Positions 1-9,511 of a stretch of 39,848 nt of DNA are shown here, one piece after another (within the stretch, counting starts at the first letter, position 1; the number at the start of each line of letters is the position of its first letter). The notes beneath the pieces were generated by a model. The model was given only the letters and a program-made list of their open reading frames with translations. It ran no database searches and was not told the origin of the DNA. Made by a program: the position numbers and the translations under genes. The stretch covers positions 1 through 39,848 of the forward strand of contig JAITNK010000026.1 of the NCBI GenBank assembly GCA_031290515.1, read 5' to 3'. The DNA is from Oscillospiraceae bacterium. Its GTDB lineage: Bacteria; Bacillota; Clostridia; Oscillospirales; Oscillospiraceae.

Positions 1-20
1 GCGCGGGGACAGCCCCGCGC
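1..20. terminator. GC-rich hairpin downstream of the minus-strand zinc-ribbon gene; possible terminator, cut by window edge
   Basis: GCGCGGGG-acag-CCCCGCGC inverted repeat just beyond the 3' end of the 52..1644 minus ORF; no T-run visible within the window. Confidence 0.35.
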
Positions 21-51
21 GCAGCTTTATTGTGATTGTCTGTGAATCCGC

Positions 52-1644
52 CTACTTCGCGGAGGGGAGGTTCAGCACCGTAATCAGCACCGCGGAAGCG
101 AGTCCGAGCACAAGCACCGCGTTGACCGTCAGCACGGTCACGAACGCGGCTCCGGAACGGCTTCCGGTTCGCTCGACGCGGTTTTTCGCGAGAAGTCTTA
201 GGATAATCGAAGCCGCAAGCGTGAGGATACCCGCGCCGAGTACGGCAAATCCGGTGAACATAACCGGCGACGAGAACGCCGCGGCGACACGCAGTACGGT
301 CGAGGACTCGAACTGCGAGGAAAACACGAGCGGCGCGAGACTGCCGAGCGTAAGCGGCAGTCCGACCGCGAGAAACGGCACCGACGACGCGAGCAGCGCG
401 CGGCGCGTTCTGCGGCGGTTCAGGTAGAAGATGTTGAACAGCACGAGAGCCGTCAGCGCGGCGGCGGCGATAAACGGGTACCACACGCCGAGCAGATACG
501 GTACGGCGGGGTTGATGTTTGCCTTTTCGAGGATCCCGTCAACGCTGTAGTCGTCGAGCAGACGGCTAAGCTCCTCGTCCTCTTCAAGCGCCTGTTCAAG
601 CTTTGCGTAGTCCCTGTCCGTAAGCTCGTATCCGGTTTCGCTCTTGATAAGTTTCGCGTTGTCCCGGACGAGCTTGACGATGTCTTCGCGGCTCAGCTTA
701 AAGTTGCCGTCGCCGTCGAACAACGCCTGCGCGTAGTCCGTGAAAAGCGCGGCGAGCTGCTCCTTGACCTCGTCTCCGGAGAGCAGTTCGAGTATTGCTT
801 CCGCGTTGATTTTCTCCTGCGCCTCGGCGGTCAGCGACTCGCGTATCTTTATGTCGATTTCGTTGTCGAACACGAATTCCTCGACAAGCGTCTCATAGCC
901 GACGGCGTCGAACAGCACGGCGAACGCGTCCGAGTCCGACAGTCCGGAAACGTAAACGCGCGCCAGCCACAGACCGGACGCGGCGAGAGTCGTGATAAAC
1001 AGCGCGACCGCAAGCAGCAAGGTGACGATTTTCAGTCCGGTTTTGCGCGGCGCGGGGGGAGGCGCGAATTCGTCGCCGTACAAATCGGCGTAGTCCGGAG
1101 TTTCGTCGCGGCGCGGCGCGGCGGGTTCACGAGCGACCGGCGGCTCCTCGGTGTAAAACGCGGGAACGGTGAGATTCGGCTCCGGACGGCGCACCGCGTC
1201 AACGTACTGCGGCGGCGCGGCGGCGACCGAAAACGCGGGTTCGCGCGCGCCGTAATCCGGCACCGGTGCCGGAGTGAAGCCGGACATACCCTCGGTAACG
1301 TTTTCGTCCGGAGGAACAGACTGCGGCGCGGCGTATTCAACCGGGACGGCAGGCGCGTCAGGTTCGGTTCGTCGCGGCGGCGGCGCGGCGGGCTTGCCGT
1401 GCGGAGTAAAAATCTCAGTTTCTTCCGCATAGTCGGCGTACGGCTCCGCGTACGTCACGGGTGCGGGAGGCTCCGCAAACGCCGGAGACGGCGGTGCGGG
1501 CGACTCCGCGTACGTTACGGGTGCGGGCGGCTCGGCAAACACCGGAGACGGCGGCGCGGGCGGCGGCGCGTCAAGTTTCGTTCCGCAGGTCGTGCAGAAT
1601 TTCGCGGTATCAGAAAGCGACGCGCCGCAATTTGTGCAAAACAA
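52..1644 (-). CDS. Zinc-ribbon domain membrane protein, function unknown
   Basis: 530-aa ORF; N-terminal MFCTNCGASLSDTAKFCTTCGTKL zinc ribbon, Pro/Ala-rich linker, several hydrophobic segments near the C-terminus. Confidence 0.8.
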   Translation of the reverse strand: MFCTNCGASLSDTAKFCTTCGTKLDAPPPAPPSPVFAEPPAPVTYAESPAPPSPAFAEPPAPVTYAEPYADYAEETEIFTPHGKPAAPPPRRTEPDAPAVPVEYAAPQSVPPDENVTEGMSGFTPAPVPDYGAREPAFSVAAAPPQYVDAVRRPEPNLTVPAFYTEEPPVAREPAAPRRDETPDYADLYGDEFAPPPAPRKTGLKIVTLLLAVALFITTLAASGLWLARVYVSGLSDSDAFAVLFDAVGYETLVEEFVFDNEIDIKIRESLTAEAQEKINAEAILELLSGDEVKEQLAALFTDYAQALFDGDGNFKLSREDIVKLVRDNAKLIKSETGYELTDRDYAKLEQALEEDEELSRLLDDYSVDGILEKANINPAVPYLLGVWYPFIAAAALTALVLFNIFYLNRRRTRRALLASSVPFLAVGLPLTLGSLAPLVFSSQFESSTVLRVAAAFSSPVMFTGFAVLGAGILTLAASIILRLLAKNRVERTGSRSGAAFVTVLTVNAVLVLGLASAVLITVLNLPSAK

Positions 1645-1661
1645 GTTCTCTACCCCCTATA

Positions 1662-3215
1662 TCAATAATCGAATTCTGTGAAGTTCTTGCCGTCAGAGCT
1701 TATGTAAGCGGAATCGCCGTCAATGTATACCCAGAAGCTGTCCGCGTAAACATAGTACACGTCGTCGCTGACCTTGGAGACCTTTGTACCCTTGCCGCCG
1801 TTTTTGGAAACGTACAGCTCGTCGTCCTCAATGTAGAAGCAGTCTCCGGTTTTGTAGAAGACCGCGAAGTCGGACGAGCTGTCAAGCTCCGCTATGGAGC
1901 CTTTCGCGGACTTGGAGCCGGTCTGGTACTTCAGATCTTTGTCGGTGGTGGAGTAGTAGAACGACTTCCCGTCGAGGCTCGGGGCAAAGTAGTAAACGTC
2001 GTCGTCGCAAAGCTCGACCGGCTTCGCGCCGCTCTTTGACGCGTTGACCCTGTACACGCTCTCTTTCTTGATATACAGGACGGTTTTGCCGTCCTTGCAG
2101 AGGAACGGACTTTTGATACTCGAGTCGATTTTTTCCGGAGTGTCGAGCTTTTTGTTCAGATAGCCGAGCGTGTCGCCGTCGTTGTATGTAACCGCGACGC
2201 CCTTGAAGCTCTTAACGCCCGAATATCCGTCGGGAATCAGCACGGAGGTGTCCGTCCGGAGCTTTTTGCCCTCTTTGCCGTTGACCGAGATATACGACGT
2301 GCCGCTTACGGAATAGATAACCTCGGTGCCGTCGGAATTGTATTCAGTGATGCTGCCCTCTTTGAGCGAAAGCGCGTCGCCCTTGCCGGACTTGACGTAC
2401 AGCTTGCTGTTTTTCGTATAATATATGTACTTTCCGCCGTCGGAGATAAGATTAGGCGACGCGTTCTTATCGAGCTTTTCGGACTTTTTGCCGTTCCAGA
2501 TGTAGCCGGTAAAGTCGCCGTCCTCATAGTCCGCGGTGTAGCCCACGGTCTTGCCGTCGGTCGAGATAACGTAACTGAGTACGCCCTCGGACGCGATTGT
2601 TTCCGCTTTTCCCTTGCCGCCGGTCGAATAGTTAAGCGTACCCTCGCTGTTTTCGCGGTCGGTGATGAAAGCGACGGCGGAGCCGGAATCGGCGAGGCTG
2701 AAGCTGTAAACGTCGTCGCTGATTTGCGTAGATTTGCCGCCGCTGATAAAATAGAGTGTTCCGGGGTCGCTGTAACCGGAGTCCTCCTCCTTGACGAGAG
2801 CGGCTGTGACTTTGCCGTCGAGACTGTAATCGTAGGTGTAGAGTTCGCCGTCGAGCTTGATTTCGGTCTTGCCGCTCAGATAAGTGACTTCGTCGTCGTC
2901 GGACTGGACGACAACCGGCAGCTGGTCGCGCTTAACGTAGTTGCCCGAGCCGCCGCCCTTGAACAGCGACGCGAGCAGGACGATAACGAGCACGAGAACG
3001 ACGACTCCGCCCGCGCCGATTGCGAGCGTCTTGGGTTTGACCGGAAGCCGGGACAGGAACGATTTCTTGCCGCTGCCGGCGGGGAAATCGTCGGCGCGGC
3101 TCTCCGGTGCGAACTCCGAGGGCGCGGAGCCGTCCGACTGTTCGACCGGGGAGCTGCAATTGCCGCAGAACTTTGCGCCGTCCGGGAGGTCGGCGCCGCA
3201 TACTTTGCATTTCAT
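1662..3215 (-). CDS. Zinc-ribbon protein with one TM segment and a beta-propeller-like extracytoplasmic region
   Basis: MKCKVCGADLPDGAKFCGNCSSPV zinc ribbon; TM LAIGAGGVVVLVLVIVLLASLF; repeated Gly/Ser/Asp-rich 'DGKxVxY' blades. Confidence 0.8.
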   Translation of the reverse strand: MKCKVCGADLPDGAKFCGNCSSPVEQSDGSAPSEFAPESRADDFPAGSGKKSFLSRLPVKPKTLAIGAGGVVVLVLVIVLLASLFKGGGSGNYVKRDQLPVVVQSDDDEVTYLSGKTEIKLDGELYTYDYSLDGKVTAALVKEEDSGYSDPGTLYFISGGKSTQISDDVYSFSLADSGSAVAFITDRENSEGTLNYSTGGKGKAETIASEGVLSYVISTDGKTVGYTADYEDGDFTGYIWNGKKSEKLDKNASPNLISDGGKYIYYTKNSKLYVKSGKGDALSLKEGSITEYNSDGTEVIYSVSGTSYISVNGKEGKKLRTDTSVLIPDGYSGVKSFKGVAVTYNDGDTLGYLNKKLDTPEKIDSSIKSPFLCKDGKTVLYIKKESVYRVNASKSGAKPVELCDDDVYYFAPSLDGKSFYYSTTDKDLKYQTGSKSAKGSIAELDSSSDFAVFYKTGDCFYIEDDELYVSKNGGKGTKVSKVSDDVYYVYADSFWVYIDGDSAYISSDGKNFTEFDY

Positions 3216-3286
3216 AACTAAAAACTCCTTTTTTATAAGCCGCTCTTTTAATGATGCGGCGTTATTGACTGTAGAGGCGTAATCGC

Positions 3287-3303
3287 GTCCCCGCGCCGGG
3301 GAC
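3287..3303 (-). terminator. Hairpin immediately after the lipoprotein stop codon
   Basis: GTCCCC-GCGCC-GGGGAC; no strong T-run. Confidence 0.4.
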
Positions 3304-4608
3304 CTAAGCGACGGGAGGCTTCGCCGACCGGGCGGATGCCGACCAGGCGGATAGTAAAGTAAACCACGCTTTCAGCGGCTCGGCGTCCGCGGCGAAACGC
3401 TCGCCGCGCGCGGTGTTCTCCGCGTCCGTACTGTCGGTCGGGTTCCACGCGTTCGCAGGGTCGAAAGACGGTACGACGACCGCCGCCGCGCCGGGTTTAA
3501 GCGTCGCCGTGAGCTTGAACAGCTCCGCGCCGTAGGCTTTGACCGAAGCCGCAACCGAAAGCGCGCCGTCTGTCTCCGCGATATTCGCGGCAAGCTCAAA
3601 CCGCGTCCGCGAGTTCTCGGTAAGCGTCGCCTCGAAAGACGCGTTGCTGCCGTCAAGACTTCCGGACGCGTACAGCGACGTGCCGTCCGCGTCGGCGGTC
3701 AGCTCGAAGCCCGCGAAGCCGGGTTCAAGCGACGAGAAAGTGAACTCCGCCGCGGGAAGCTCTTCGCCGTCGAGCCGAAGCCCGAACACCGCGAGTCTGC
3801 CGCCGATAAGTCCGTAAGACACGGTAGCGGTCGCGTCGTATGCGTCAAGCCCGCCGCTTCCGAGAGTTTCGTTGATTGCGTCGAGTTGTTTTTCAAGCTC
3901 GGCGGTTACGTCGAAGCCGGGTATGGACAAACCGTCCGCAAAGCCGGTCAGAACGCCGCTCTGAAGCAGAGTTTCAAGCGTTACGCGAGCTGTTTCGGCG
4001 GCGAGCCGCGCGTCGATTTTAACGGTGTACAGGTCAACTTCGGCGGTGTTGCCGAACCTGTCGCTGACGGAAAAACCGGTTTCGACGGTCTGATTTTCCT
4101 CGAACAGGGGCAAAAGCCCGTCCGAGAGCGACTGAAACAACGCCGCAAGCTCGCCGGGGTCAAGCTCCGGAAGTTCCTGCGGGTACGATGCGAGCGCGGC
4201 GGATAAATCGTCCGCCGAGAGCCGGACGTAAACGTCCGAAAGCTCCGGGAACGCGGCGTACGCGACTCCGCCGTCCGCCGCGAGCTGTCCGCGAATCGTG
4301 CCGCCCGGAGAGATGAAATTCAGCTCCGCGAAAGCCTTTGCGGCGGAAATGTCAAGCGTGCCCGCGACGGATACCGTTCCGCCGGAGAAGAGCGCGCCGC
4401 CGAGTTCCGCCGTGAATTCGACCGCCGCACCCGCGGTAATCGCCTCCGCTGCGGACTGAAGCGCGGTCTTTTTCGACAGCTCCGCGCCGACCGGGGGCGC
4501 GGTGTCGGAAACGGACGGGGCTTCGGGGACTTCCGCGTCCTTTTTCGCGCAGGACGCGAGCGCGAACAGCATTGCGAGCGCGAGGACGACCGCTATAGTT
4601 TTCTTCAC
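3304..4608 (-). CDS. Putative lipoprotein
   Basis: 434-aa ORF; signal peptide with lipobox MKKTIAVVLALAMLFALASCAKK. C-terminal residues ARSAKPPVA are encoded by a dispersed repeat copy. Confidence 0.75.
   Translation of the reverse strand: MKKTIAVVLALAMLFALASCAKKDAEVPEAPSVSDTAPPVGAELSKKTALQSAAEAITAGAAVEFTAELGGALFSGGTVSVAGTLDISAAKAFAELNFISPGGTIRGQLAADGGVAYAAFPELSDVYVRLSADDLSAALASYPQELPELDPGELAALFQSLSDGLLPLFEENQTVETGFSVSDRFGNTAEVDLYTVKIDARLAAETARVTLETLLQSGVLTGFADGLSIPGFDVTAELEKQLDAINETLGSGGLDAYDATATVSYGLIGGRLAVFGLRLDGEELPAAEFTFSSLEPGFAGFELTADADGTSLYASGSLDGSNASFEATLTENSRTRFELAANIAETDGALSVAASVKAYGAELFKLTATLKPGAAAVVVPSFDPANAWNPTDSTDAENTARGERFAADAEPLKAWFTLLSAWSASARSAKPPVA
3308..3336 (+). repeat. 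Dispersed PTER repeat copy inside the lipoprotein 3' end
   Basis: gcgacgggaggcttcgccgaccgggcgga. Confidence 0.85.
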
Positions 4609-4692
4609 AATAATACCTCCGTTTATTCGGCAAATCGCCGCCGGATATTTCGCGGCGCGCCCGCCGCGAGGTTAATTGACACTTTACCCATA

Positions 4693-4721
4693 ATTATACA
4701 ACGAAATACGTCGGTTGTCAA
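4693..4721 (-). promoter_or_regulatory. SigA-type promoter for the lipoprotein gene
   Basis: On minus strand: TTGACA (4721-4716), 17-nt spacer, TATAAT (4698-4693). Confidence 0.8.
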
Positions 4722-4744
4722 CGAATAATCGACACAAAAAAGCG

Positions 4745-4773
4745 TTGCAAACCTCGTCCGCCTGTGGTATAAT
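4745..4773 (+). promoter_or_regulatory. SigA-type promoter, divergent from the lipoprotein promoter
   Basis: TTGCAA, 17-nt spacer, TATAAT. Confidence 0.65.
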
Positions 4774-4942
4774 ATCCGCAGACCGCCGGGCAAAGCCCTT
4801 CGGGTCTGCTCAAGATTATATACCGCGGCGGCACTTCGTGCCTGTGGTATAATGCCACCGGACAGGGGACGGCACCCATTACGAAAAACAGCGTCCGCAC
4901 ATTAAACCGCAGACGCGTCACTGTGCGAGCTTGCGAGTACGG

Positions 4943-4972
4943 AGCGACGGGAGGCTTTGCCGACCGAGCGGT
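4943..4972 (+). repeat. Dispersed PTER repeat copy
   Basis: agcgacgggaggctttgccgaccgagcggt. Confidence 0.85.
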
Positions 4973-5790
4973 TAATGGCATTTCGGCAAAGGCGCGTCAC
5001 GCCCGCCGTTTTGCCGAAACTTGAGCGTCGGGAGGCTTTGCCGACCGAGCGGTTAACAAGGGGGGTTGCACCCATCGAAAAGAATCGCAGGGAGAGCGGC
5101 GCGGCAAAGACCGTCGCCGTAACGGACGAGTTCGGAATCGCATACGAGCCGACGTACCCGAAAAGGGCGCGCGGACTCGTGAAAAGCGGTCGGGCGCGTT
5201 ACATTAACGAAAAAACAATATGCCTGACGCGTCCGCCGGAATTAAAAACGGAGGACGACAAAATGTCGAACAATAATAAGACCGCCGAAACGGGCGAAAA
5301 CACCGTATACACAGCGGAACCGCAGGAAAACGCAGTACCCGCCGCCGAGGTCGCGCAGGCGGCGCAGTCTGCCGAAATAGTCAAACGTCTGGACGCGATA
5401 ACCGCGGACAACGCGCGGCTGAAACGTATGTACGCCGGCGGGAATACGCCGCGAACCGAGGCGGAGGACGACGACTGGCAGTCCGGCGACGATGTACAGT
5501 CGCTGCGCGAGCAGATGGTGTGGAAAGCGCAGATTCGCAGTAACTTTGAGAACTGGGCTAAGAGTTACATCGATTACTCTCCGGGCGACTACGCGGTTGC
5601 GCGGAAAAGTTTCGCGCAACTCACGAGGATTGAGCTGATGCTGAACCCGGATGTCCCGTCGCACAACGAGCTGTCGAAAGCGTTGAGCGACGCGACCGAG
5701 GGCAGGTCGGCGGACGACTTCGGCAAAAATTCGCAAACTGTTTACGAGATAACGCAAATCGTGAAGCGGGTGCTGAACGAGCCGCGGTAA
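4957..5790 (+). CDS. Hypothetical protein with N-terminal 'TDEFGxxYEPTYPKRARGLVKSGRAR' motif; start uncertain
   Basis: 277-aa ORF; the first ~40 codons run through two copies of the dispersed repeat (PTERL...LPTERL), so the true start is probably internal. Confidence 0.55.
   Translation: MPTERLMAFRQRRVTPAVLPKLERREALPTERLTRGVAPIEKNRRESGAAKTVAVTDEFGIAYEPTYPKRARGLVKSGRARYINEKTICLTRPPELKTEDDKMSNNNKTAETGENTVYTAEPQENAVPAAEVAQAAQSAEIVKRLDAITADNARLKRMYAGGNTPRTEAEDDDWQSGDDVQSLREQMVWKAQIRSNFENWAKSYIDYSPGDYAVARKSFAQLTRIELMLNPDVPSHNELSKALSDATEGRSADDFGKNSQTVYEITQIVKRVLNEPR
4977..5056 (+). repeat. Composite dispersed repeat (hairpin plus PTER unit)
   Basis: GGCATTTCGGCAAAGGCGCGTCACGCCCGCCGTTTTGCCGAAACTTGAGCGTCGGGAGGCTTTGCCGACCGAGCGG. 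Confidence 0.8.
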
Positions 5791-5802
5791 CCGAACAACA
5801 AA

Positions 5803-5832
5803 CAACGGCGCAGTCGTATGACTGCGCCGTTG
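5803..5832. terminator. Bidirectional hairpin between convergent genes
   Basis: Perfect 13-bp stem CAACGGCGCAGTC-GTAT-GACTGCGCCGTTG. Confidence 0.7.
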
Positions 5833-5844
5833 ACCGTTGCGTCT

Positions 5845-6255
5845 CTAAAACGTCACTGTTTTCGGTTCGCCGAAGAGCGACTCGAACTTCGCCGTCGCGT
5901 CCGCGAGGTATACGACGTGCGTCTTGTCGTCGTCCGCCGAGAACCAGTCGCGCAGCAGCGGATTCGCGTCAATCATACTCTGCTTCGGAGCGATCCGGTC
6001 GTCGTTCACCGCGCGCGCGCTGATACGGCACCAGACCTCTCCGTCGTAGGCGATAAGCTCGACGTTGCCGTTCGCGAAAAGCTGACGCGACACGTCCTTA
6101 GTCTTGTTCGTTTGCAGATAGATTCTGCCCTCGAACAAGTCGGTGTTGCTGAAAATACGGACGCGCGGCAGGTCGCCGTCCGTCGTCGCGAGATAGAAAT
6201 TCCCGACCTTTTTCAGGAAGTCATACACTTCCCGCACGGATTCGTTTGCGTTCAT
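5845..6255 (-). CDS. Pyridoxamine 5'-phosphate oxidase family (FMN-binding split-barrel) protein
   Basis: 136 aa; VYDFLKKVGNFYLATTDGDLPRVRIFSN...LYLQTNKTKDVSRQLFANGNVEL-type signature. Confidence 0.8.
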   Translation of the reverse strand: MNANESVREVYDFLKKVGNFYLATTDGDLPRVRIFSNTDLFEGRIYLQTNKTKDVSRQLFANGNVELIAYDGEVWCRISARAVNDDRIAPKQSMIDANPLLRDWFSADDDKTHVVYLADATAKFESLFGEPKTVTF

Positions 6256-7506
6256 TCAGTTCACCGCCGATTTGAAAGTCGGAGTTAACGGTTCGAGGTC
6301 CGCGCCGCCGAGGTCAAGCACGTTCGGAATGACCGGGCGCAGCATATAGACAAGGTTCGCGAAATTCGTCTTAGCCGACGAACGGTAGTTTTTGAGTATG
6401 CGCTGAAGCACCATTTCGCCGGTCTCGTATGTGGTCGCCGGGAGCAGCGCGAGATACTGCATAGGGCTGTACCGGGTGAACAAATCGCCGACGCGCAGCG
6501 AGGTTTTGATTACCGACCGCAGACGCTCCATCGTGTCGTCCATCTGAACGTTGAGCTTTGAGGGTTCGTCCTTTGAAACGTCGCGCCTGAGCGTCAGCAG
6601 GCAGACGTACACAACCTGCCCGGTGCGCGCCGCTGTGCGCGCTTCAAGCTGGTATATGTTACGGAACGCCTCAAGGTCGCAGTAAAAGCCGCCGGACGCG
6701 AGTCCGGATTCTTTCATTTCGTTTATCACGTCGTCAATGCTGTCCGCGACTTCGTAGGACGAGCGGGCAATCGAGCGGTACAGCGCGGTAAGCTCCGCCG
6801 ACGGCGACACGCCGAGCTTCGAGTAAAACAAACCCGACAGGTACGAATAATGTTCGAGTGCCTGACGGCGCATTCCGCGTTCGAGCATAGACGCGAGATA
6901 GCGGTAGTGCAACGCTTCCTCGAACTGTTCGAGCGCGATTGCGCGGCGGCAGATTTCGACCGCCTCCTCGAAGCGTTTGTCTTCGGAGAGCAGGTCGGCG
7001 GCTTCGCACACCGCCTCGACGTAGCGGCTGCGGTACCTTGCGGACACCGGCATAACCCAGATTTCAAGCGCGTTCGTCGGCAGAAACTCGCCTTTGTAGC
7101 AGTCGATAGCTTCAAGCAGCAGCCTTATTTTGTCGCCGCGCTGTGCGACGGCGGCTTCGGCGAGCTTTCCGTCGAACAGTTCGTAGTCGCTTTCGACGGT
7201 CTCGTCCGGGTCGAACGTGTACGCGCCGCCGCGGAACATAATGACCCGCCGCGCGTCCGGAACGCCGCACAGTTCGAGGGCTTCGCGCGTTCTGAACAGC
7301 ACCATTTTCAGCGTGTTGTCGGGATTGTCGATTTCGCGGTCGCCCCAGAGTACTTCGATAATGGCTTCTTTCGTGAGACTTCTTCTGCGGTTTGCCACCA
7401 GATACGCGAGCAGATTCAACAGACGTTTCGAGCGCATAAGCTGCGCCGTAACGTCTGTGCCGTTGTATTTGACGGAAAACGTTCCGAAAGTGCGAATTTC
7501 GAACAC
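6256..7506 (-). CDS. BTAD/SARP-like transcriptional regulator
   Basis: Winged-helix N-terminus (FEIRTFGTFSVKYNGTDVTAQLMRSKRLLNLLAYL) plus bacterial transcriptional activation domain; likely GTG start at 7506 (ORF open to 7593). Abuts the PNPOx gene. Confidence 0.7.
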   Translation of the reverse strand: MFEIRTFGTFSVKYNGTDVTAQLMRSKRLLNLLAYLVANRRRSLTKEAIIEVLWGDREIDNPDNTLKMVLFRTREALELCGVPDARRVIMFRGGAYTFDPDETVESDYELFDGKLAEAAVAQRGDKIRLLLEAIDCYKGEFLPTNALEIWVMPVSARYRSRYVEAVCEAADLLSEDKRFEEAVEICRRAIALEQFEEALHYRYLASMLERGMRRQALEHYSYLSGLFYSKLGVSPSAELTALYRSIARSSYEVADSIDDVINEMKESGLASGGFYCDLEAFRNIYQLEARTAARTGQVVYVCLLTLRRDVSKDEPSKLNVQMDDTMERLRSVIKTSLRVGDLFTRYSPMQYLALLPATTYETGEMVLQRILKNYRSSAKTNFANLVYMLRPVIPNVLDLGGADLEPLTPTFKSAVN

Positions 7507-7736
7507 TATGCCGGTACTCCTATACACAAACTGCGAATGAGCGCGAAATGTAACCGGATATGTAACTACACCATAATTTAGCACAAAAATCAAAATTATG
7601 CAAGCGTTTTACGGAACAAAAGCCGTAAAAATTTATTAACCGCTATGCCTGCGAAGTATTCCGCGCTAAAAGCTGCGGCAAAACGACGGTTGCGGGAGCC
7701 GCTGCCGTGCCGGAACCCTGTCTCGGACCGCGGCAG

Positions 7737-8561
7737 TTATTTCCGCAGGAACCATACGGCGGCGACGGCGAGCGCGAGCGCAATCCGGTACGCGCCGAAG
7801 CCGGTGAAGCTGTGCCGTTTCACGAAGCCGGTCAGGAACCTTATCGCGAATACGGACACGAGGAACGCCGTGACGCAGCCGGCGGCGAGCACCGCAAGCT
7901 CGCCGTGCGTGAACGCGAAGCCGAATTTCAGCAGTTTCAGCAGTCCCGCGCCCGCCATTACGGGTACCGCGAGGTAAAACGTGTACTCCGTCGCGGCGGA
8001 GCGCGAGCAGCCGAACAGCATAGCGCCGATGATTGTCGCGCCGGAGCGCGAGGTGCCGGGAATCAGTGCGAGCAGTTGGAAAAGTCCGATGAACACCGCG
8101 GTTTTCACCGGGACTTCAAACACGGAATCACATTGCGCGGCAATGTTTTTGCGTCCGAGTTCGAGGAAGATGAACACCGCGCCGTAGACAAACAGCGCGG
8201 CGCAGATGGTCGGCGCGTTGAAGAACAGCGCGTTGATTCGGTCGTCGAACAGCAGTCCGATAACAGCGGCGGGTACGCACGAAATCAGGATTTTGCCCCA
8301 CAGCCGGAGCGAGCGGCGGCGTTCGGCGGCGGGAACGCCAGGCAGCACCGGCGCGGCAAGCGGGCGGAAGCGCAGCACGACGACGGCGAGTACCGCGCCG
8401 AGCTGTATGACCACGAGAAACATTTCGAGAAATTCCGGAGACACGCCGAGCGCGAAAAATTCGTCAAACAGCAGCATATGCCCGGTACTCGACACCGGAA
8501 GCCACTCGGTGACGCCCTCGATAACGCCGAGAACGAACGACAAAAACAGGTTTATGAGCAT
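7737..8561 (-). CDS. uppP: Undecaprenyl-diphosphatase (BacA/UppP family)
   Basis: MLINLFLSFVLGVIEGVTEWLPVSSTGHMLL and PGTSRSGATIIGAML signatures. Confidence 0.95.
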   Translation of the reverse strand: MLINLFLSFVLGVIEGVTEWLPVSSTGHMLLFDEFFALGVSPEFLEMFLVVIQLGAVLAVVVLRFRPLAAPVLPGVPAAERRRSLRLWGKILISCVPAAVIGLLFDDRINALFFNAPTICAALFVYGAVFIFLELGRKNIAAQCDSVFEVPVKTAVFIGLFQLLALIPGTSRSGATIIGAMLFGCSRSAATEYTFYLAVPVMAGAGLLKLLKFGFAFTHGELAVLAAGCVTAFLVSVFAIRFLTGFVKRHSFTGFGAYRIALALAVAAVWFLRK

Positions 8562-8566
8562 TGTTA

Positions 8567-9325
8567 TCAGCCTTTCCGCGAGAATACGCGGCGTACGCGT
8601 TTGCCGGCTTCGGTGAGCGCGTCATACTCGCCGCGGGAGATGCGCGCCGCGCGCCGCGCCTGTTTGCGCTTTATAAACACGAACACGAACGGACATATTA
8701 CGGCGGCGAGTCCGGCTGCCGCGAAAATGTCGATAATCGAGTGCTGTTTGATGAGTACGGTCGCGGCGCAGACGAGCAGACAGAACGCGCCGGCGGGAAT
8801 AAGCACCGCGGTCCGCCGCGACAGGCGGCAGTCCGCAAGCGCGACGAACGCGACGATTGCGGCGTAAACGTGCATACTCGGAAGTACGTTCGTGTTCGTG
8901 TCGAACGCGTAGAGTCCGCGGAGCATATTGCCGGATACGGTGACGGGAATCAGACCGTCCGCCGGACGCAGGTTCTGACCGGACGGGAATATCACATAAA
9001 ACCCGAGACACAGGAACATACCGAGCATCAACGCCCAGACGTACCTCCGGAATACCGGAGCGTCCGCGAAAAGCAGGAAAAAGCCGACCGTTCCGAGCAG
9101 CGGGAACCACCCGTAGTAAAACCAGATGAACTGCGGAACGAACGGGATATAGTCGTCGAGCGGCGAGTAGGTGACGTAATACGTCTCATTGGTTACAAAC
9201 GCGTTGAGCAGCAGGAAAGCCGTGATAAAAGCTGCGACGAGGACAGCCCACAAGATGTGCTTGTGCGCATAGGCGAACGCTTTGACTTCGGCTCTTGTGA
9301 TTTTGCGTGAATTCTTCTTTTGCAT
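8567..9325 (-). CDS. PAP2-superfamily membrane phosphatase
   Basis: Multi-TM; NVLPSMHVYAA and KQHSIIDIFAAA motifs; likely start MQKKNSRKITRAEVK at 9325 inside the longer ORF. Confidence 0.8.
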   Translation of the reverse strand: MQKKNSRKITRAEVKAFAYAHKHILWAVLVAAFITAFLLLNAFVTNETYYVTYSPLDDYIPFVPQFIWFYYGWFPLLGTVGFFLLFADAPVFRRYVWALMLGMFLCLGFYVIFPSGQNLRPADGLIPVTVSGNMLRGLYAFDTNTNVLPSMHVYAAIVAFVALADCRLSRRTAVLIPAGAFCLLVCAATVLIKQHSIIDIFAAAGLAAVICPFVFVFIKRKQARRAARISRGEYDALTEAGKRVRRVFSRKG

Positions 9326-9367
9326 AATAATTACCTGTATCCGTCCGGGGGAACGCCGCCGCCGCAG

Positions 9368-9422
9368 CGGGATGCGCAATAACGCGCTTTTCGCGAAAAA
9401 GCCGCAAAAGGCAGAGTTTGCC
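9368..9422 (+). repeat. Second dispersed repeat family, copy 1
   Basis: agcgggatgcgcaataacgcgcttttcgcgaaaaagccgcaaaaggcagagtttg, cf. 22467..22520. Confidence 0.65.
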
Positions 9423-9511
9423 GATTCGGTTTCGCGGGAGTACGGACGCAATTGCGGCGCGCGGAGCGGTTAATCCGCGCGTCCTTACGCGTCCGGTCCC
9501 GCGCGCCGAAG

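Noticed and set aside
4810-4824. TCAAGATTATATACC resembles the scaffold/guide junction TCAAGAATATATAC at 39510
   Set aside because: One mismatch in 14 nt, but the match includes scaffold bases rather than only guide bases; likely chance similarity. A whole-genome target search is needed.
7707-9310. Long plus-strand ORFs opposite uppP and the PAP2 gene
   Set aside because: Low-complexity charged translations; the opposite strand carries clear family motifs.
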